The notes beneath the pieces were generated by a model, which saw only the letters and a list, made by a program, of their open reading frames with translations, was not told the DNA's origin and did not search any database. Shown in pieces: positions 62,501 through 64,000 of a DNA stretch of 64,000 nt. A program made the translations under genes and the position numbers. Source of the stretch: Bog-950 sp044228435. Its GTDB lineage: Bacteria; Bacteroidota; Bacteroidia; Chitinophagales; LD1. Position 1 is the stretch's first letter, and every line of letters starts with the position of its first letter. The stretch covers positions 62,001 to 126,000 of the forward strand of contig JBGAUW010000006.1 of assembly GCA_044228435.1 (NCBI GenBank), written 5' to 3'.

Positions 62501-64000
62501 TGAATCGGTTACGGTAACAACATAAGTAACATTAGCCAAAGGCTGTGCTAACGGATTAGCAACAGAAGGCAGAGAGTTAAGATATAATGCCGGAGTCCAG
62601 TTGTAAGTGTAAGAACCGGTTCCACCAATTGCTGTAGGTGTTCCGCCTAACACTATAGTACTTCCTGCACAAATAGTATCCGCCGCGCCTGCATCAACTA
62701 CAGGGCGAGGGTTGATAGTGATACGTACGGTATCTTCTGCAATACATCCCGTTCCATCGGTAATTACCACACGGTAGGTAGTAGTAGTAAGCGGAGTTGC
62801 AACAGGGTTAGCAACTGTAGTGCTGCTTAAGCCTGTAGCAGGTGCCCATGCATAATTAAACGGAGCACTTCCGCCAACTGCTGTTGGGTTACCGCCCAGA
62901 GTAATTGAAACTGAGGCTCCTTCACAGAAGGCCACATTGTTTCCGGCTTCAGCTACCAAAGTAGCATTGCTTACCTGAACTGTTGCCTGATCAGAAGCTT
63001 TACAGCCAAAGCTATCAGTAACAACTAAAGTGAATGTTACCGAAGAACCTAAGCGGCTTACGTAAGGATTTGCAGCAGCAGTATCAGAAATACCTGCGTT
63101 AGGGAACCAATCATAAGTATAAGGCGATGTGCCTGCCGAAGCAGAAGGAGAACCACCCAAACGAACGCTATCGCCCGAACATGCTACCAACGTTTTGTCG
63201 GCACCTGCATCAGCAACCGGCACCGGATGAACGGTAACCAATACTGCATCAGATGCAGTGCAACCGTTAGCATCTGTAATACGGATAGTGTATGTAGTAG
63301 TTGTTGTAGGTGTAGCAGAAGGGCTTGCCGTTACACTGCTGTTAAGGCCTGTTGAAGGAGCCCAAACATAAGTATAACCTGGCGTTCCGCCGGTTGCAGT
63401 AGCCGGGCCACCACTAACCGGATTGCCACCCAGTTGTACTCTTACACCCGCGCAAATGGCAGTATCTAAACCAGCAAAGGCAGTAGGTGCAGGGTAAACC
63501 GTTACAGTTGTTGAATCTACCGATGAGCAACCTTTGCTATCGGTAATAGTTACAAAGTAAGTAGTTGTAGCTGTTGGTGTAGCAACAGGGTTAGCAGGGT
63601 TAGTAAGGTTTAAGTTAGTAGTAGGCGACCATGTATAGGTAACAATACCCGATGCATTGGTAGCCGTAGGGCTTCCACCCAACGTAACGCTGCCGTTAGT
63701 TCCTGCACAGTAAGCTCCACCGTTTCCGGCTTCAGCTATAAGGCTGCTTGGCACCACGTTAACCAATACTGCATCTTCTGCTGTGCAACCGTTAACATCA
63801 GTTACTACTAAAGTATATAACTGCGCTACGTTAAGGCCTTTAACCACAGGATTAGAAACCGTATCTGCTGATAAACCTGTTGCAGGGCTCCAGTTATAGG
63901 TATAACCACCCGCACCACCACTTGCAGCAGGCGAGCCACCAATGCTGATACTATCGCTTGAACAGTTGGTAATAGTTTGATCAACACCCGCATTAGCAAC
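56567..64000 (-). CDS. Giant SprB-like T9SS adhesin, type B C-terminal domain (5' end outside window)
   Basis: 2477 codons are visible and the frame is still open at 64000, so the N-terminus is missing. From there: fourteen tandem PKD-like units of ~85 residues (pattern AxAGxD..IC.G..V.LGG.P, G.YTY.W.P..GL, TTTY.VTVTD..GC.A.D), a short Ig-like stretch with SITVS-type strands (DEASISGLNSTYCVNAGN), then about ten cadherin/tandem-95-like units (PPVA.DD..., DPDGD, G....YTP..GF.G.DTF.Y..CD). The last ~85 residues (YIPNGFSPNGDGTNDTYKI, VRIFNRWGVEVWF, LPDGTYYIIYEY) are the gliding-type T9SS type B sorting domain. It is a cell-surface adhesin probably exported by T9SS with its PorP/SprF partner downstream. 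Paired cysteines in the repeats suggest disulfides. Confidence 0.9.
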   Translation of the reverse strand, partial: VANAGVDQTITNCSSDSISIGGSPAASGGAGGYTYNWSPATGLSADTVSNPVVKGLNVAQLYTLVVTDVNGCTAEDAVLVNVVPSSLIAEAGNGGAYCAGTNGSVTLGGSPTATNASGIVTYTWSPTTNLNLTNPANPVATPTATTTYFVTITDSKGCSSVDSTTVTVYPAPTAFAGLDTAICAGVRVQLGGNPVSGGPATATGGTPGYTYVWAPSTGLNSSVTASPSATPTTTTTYTIRITDANGCTASDAVLVTVHPVPVADAGADKTLVACSGDSVRLGGSPSASAGTSPYTYDWFPNAGISDTAAANPYVSRLGSSVTFTLVVTDSFGCKASDQATVQVSNATLVAEAGNNVAFCEGASVSITLGGNPTAVGGSAPFNYAWAPATGLSSTTVANPVATPLTTTTYRVVITDGTGCIAEDTVRITINPRPVVDAGAADTICAGSTIVLGGTPTAIGGTGSYTYNWTPALYLNSLPSVANPLAQPLANVTYVVTVTDSLGCSNNASVTIKVNQNPTANAGPDQTVVACPTACVTLGATPTANSGTSPYRYAWAPSAGLNNTGLSNPSACNLGQSLTYNLTVTDDNGCTAVDQTFITVVQSTLTADAGNDKSICAGTTNCVTIGGLNAVSGGTSPYIIDWSPVAGICNSNSIANPDVNPTDTTTYVLLVTDAFGCVAVDSMVLFANPAVTASVTPDTAICQGGAALLGGNPTGSGGTAPFTYTWAPGSGLSNTTAANPVATPGVTSTYCVTVTDAVGCSASTCQSVTVNPAITANAGQDVTMTNCPGSFATLGGSPTAVGGSGNYSYAWSPATNLNGTTVPNPVVTALTTTTTFTVTVTDNATGCFATDQITVTVNQSNLVADAGANKVFCANSSGCVQIGGIPTAVGGQPPYIYQWASLTASVNDPFSANPCVSPINTTTYLVTLTDQLGCNQVDSVTVTVSPFIVVNAGRDTSICTATQIVLGGNPVVVGGTAPYTYAWSAGAFPSNTARPTATPVANTSYTLTVTDSLGCSASDLVNVSLRPLPIANAGPDASITSCGLDSAVLGGTPSASGTVAPYTYDWFPITGLNDPTFSNPVVDSLGSNVVYTLTVTDSFGCRATDQVQVTVNPVVLNVEAGVNVGSICANTNACVTLGGNPTVTGSGVLPFVYQWFGAGIADPTASNPLACPTVTTTYAVVVTDANGCRGSDTVEVIVNTPDEASISGLNSTYCVNAGNITLTGIPAGGSFVGPGMTGNIFQPGVVGAGFYCIQYTYTNPTTGCSDDTTICVTVTPLPVVTASGYAPAYCRLDSAVTLVGSPVGGVFTGSTGLSGADGSVFNPLTASLGNNTITYSYTDTTTGCSNTFTFVINVKAAPSIDVTASTDTSCAGQAVVFTPNFSFDVFNISWSLLGGGNVASSLNPISYVPVDADYCLIANAVNTPNGCAAQDTICGHVNQSPVAGDDTASTCEETPATIAVTVNDTDPEGDASVVTVLSAPHGTATVAANVVTYTPVKDYFGSDTLTYQLCNTACLNACDTATVVVSICPVNDPPVVIDVTDTIPRDSGPDTVCLPISDIDDPTDSLTVSTYNCGPINGTVSVAGQCVVYTPAPGFVGTQIICVTVCDTSGACDSGTVTIVVTPLNNAPIAQQINVSACANTQVGVNVASATTDPDGDAMLYSYGTIPAGVNFAVTGNGSAVVSADTAGTYSITYYVCDQSNIPVFSLCDTNVIVVNVVTCDSTNQPPVATDDAAVTTINTGIVVNELANDYDPDGDPLTVTLTCGPSLGGATATLNPDNTVSYTSPVIGIDTICYTICDPSGACDSAIIVIYVDSTVNTNHPPVAVDDFANTNYVTAVGIRVVLNDHDPDGDSITITAIPCAPASGTAAIAANGVITYTPDSTANAYNPDTFCYVICDNKVPSLCDTAQVIVRIINSVVAVNECVETGYQRPVLIDVLANDYDPDVIDTLSVSGLINLPNTLGSVTLNRGQILYTPRADTCGYIDTFAYVLTDNTGAIDTGYVCVNILCCERPVAVTDVTQVIAGDSVSIIVTLNDTIAGETTINTVVAAPLHGTATFINDTTLRYVPTPGYCGSDTFTYRGENTCGVDTGFVIVSVLCNTAPGAVNDAQTICLGDTLTFAPMANDTDADGHVIRITGFSPLNNNFVLTVGAVTDSTITIISNGALGDVNLQYYICDNGLPVKCDTATIAVHVDPCNAPQVDSIFGIVSSCTTNDSICFANYVTLNGPYTWSVNSMCQPQNGTVVNSNTCFLYTPNQGFFGNDTFCVVICTNIGICDSAQIVMTSVDCLIDAIDEACDVDTTIINTPITVDVLANDIIPFAADTTVIVLKAPANGTAVVVDSTNAIIYTPNAGFKGTETFTYQVCGVSGPLVYCDSATVCVTVIDTVVECYIPNGFSPNGDGTNDTYKIPCGEKYPKATVRIFNRWGVEVWFSEGAYMNDWAGKNMQGTDLPDGTYYIIYEYNDGSNKREAKFVVIQR

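Noticed and set aside
56567..64000. Regular repeats that could suggest a CRISPR array
   Set aside because: The periodicity is ~255 bases, the repeats are diverged and in frame, and they encode PKD-like domains.

Overview
The window is a chromosomal segment of a Bacteroidota bacterium, probably of the Chitinophagia/Sphingobacteriia side. The support is a C-terminal type A type-IX-secretion (T9SS) sorting domain on the M1 peptidase, a T9SS type B (gliding-motility) C-terminal domain on a giant adhesin next to a PorP/SprF-family gene, several promoters of the Bacteroidota form TTG-N19/20-TAnnTTTG, a beta-barrel receptor of the Bacteroidota kind, and weak ribosome-binding sites throughout. The exact genus cannot be read from the sequence.

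Positions 1-25,840 are core-like. They hold secreted and periplasmic peptidases (M1, two-domain M16, prolyl oligopeptidase), a 3-hydroxyacyl-CoA dehydrogenase, dnaX, a DtxR/MntR-type metal regulator and a NRAMP transporter fused to a universal-stress domain (with an AT-rich prolyl oligopeptidase and an esterase between them), a large TraB/GumN-domain protein, a hotdog thioesterase overlapping smpB, a small OmpA-like protein overlapping pcm, a phosphohexomutase, a DUF2279 protein, a methyltransferase, the RNase P RNA gene, an NtrC-type regulator with a variant GAFTGA loop, and tRNA-Asp(GTC).

Positions 25,840-40,740 look accessory and composite. First comes a three-gene envelope unit (small exported protein, PepSY-like protein, beta-barrel receptor). 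Next is a mobile-element-like module with a diverged family A polymerase, a probable GIY-YIG protein, a serine recombinase and a viroplasmin-like ORF broken by an amber codon. Last is a strikingly AT-rich defence block: mcrB-mcrC-SF2 helicase, a YgjP-type metallopeptidase and a C-terminal HsdR remnant joined to a truncated host-like gene at about 39,905-39,925. A repeat-rich, non-coding stretch (40,176-40,742) follows.

Positions 40,740-51,240 carry two regulated stress units. One is OsmC, pirin, a Crp/Fnr regulator and a five-gene thiol/sulfur operon (two small membrane proteins, rhodanese, OsmC, thioredoxin). The other is a TetR regulator plus a TolC-MFP-RND efflux operon, with a shared palindromic operator visible upstream of both. 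Then follow a TPR-adenylate cyclase and a T9SS adhesin cluster transcribed leftward: the giant repeat protein (5' end outside the window), PorP/SprF, and a TPR-PD40-CRD-OmpA protein. Terminators separate most convergent units.
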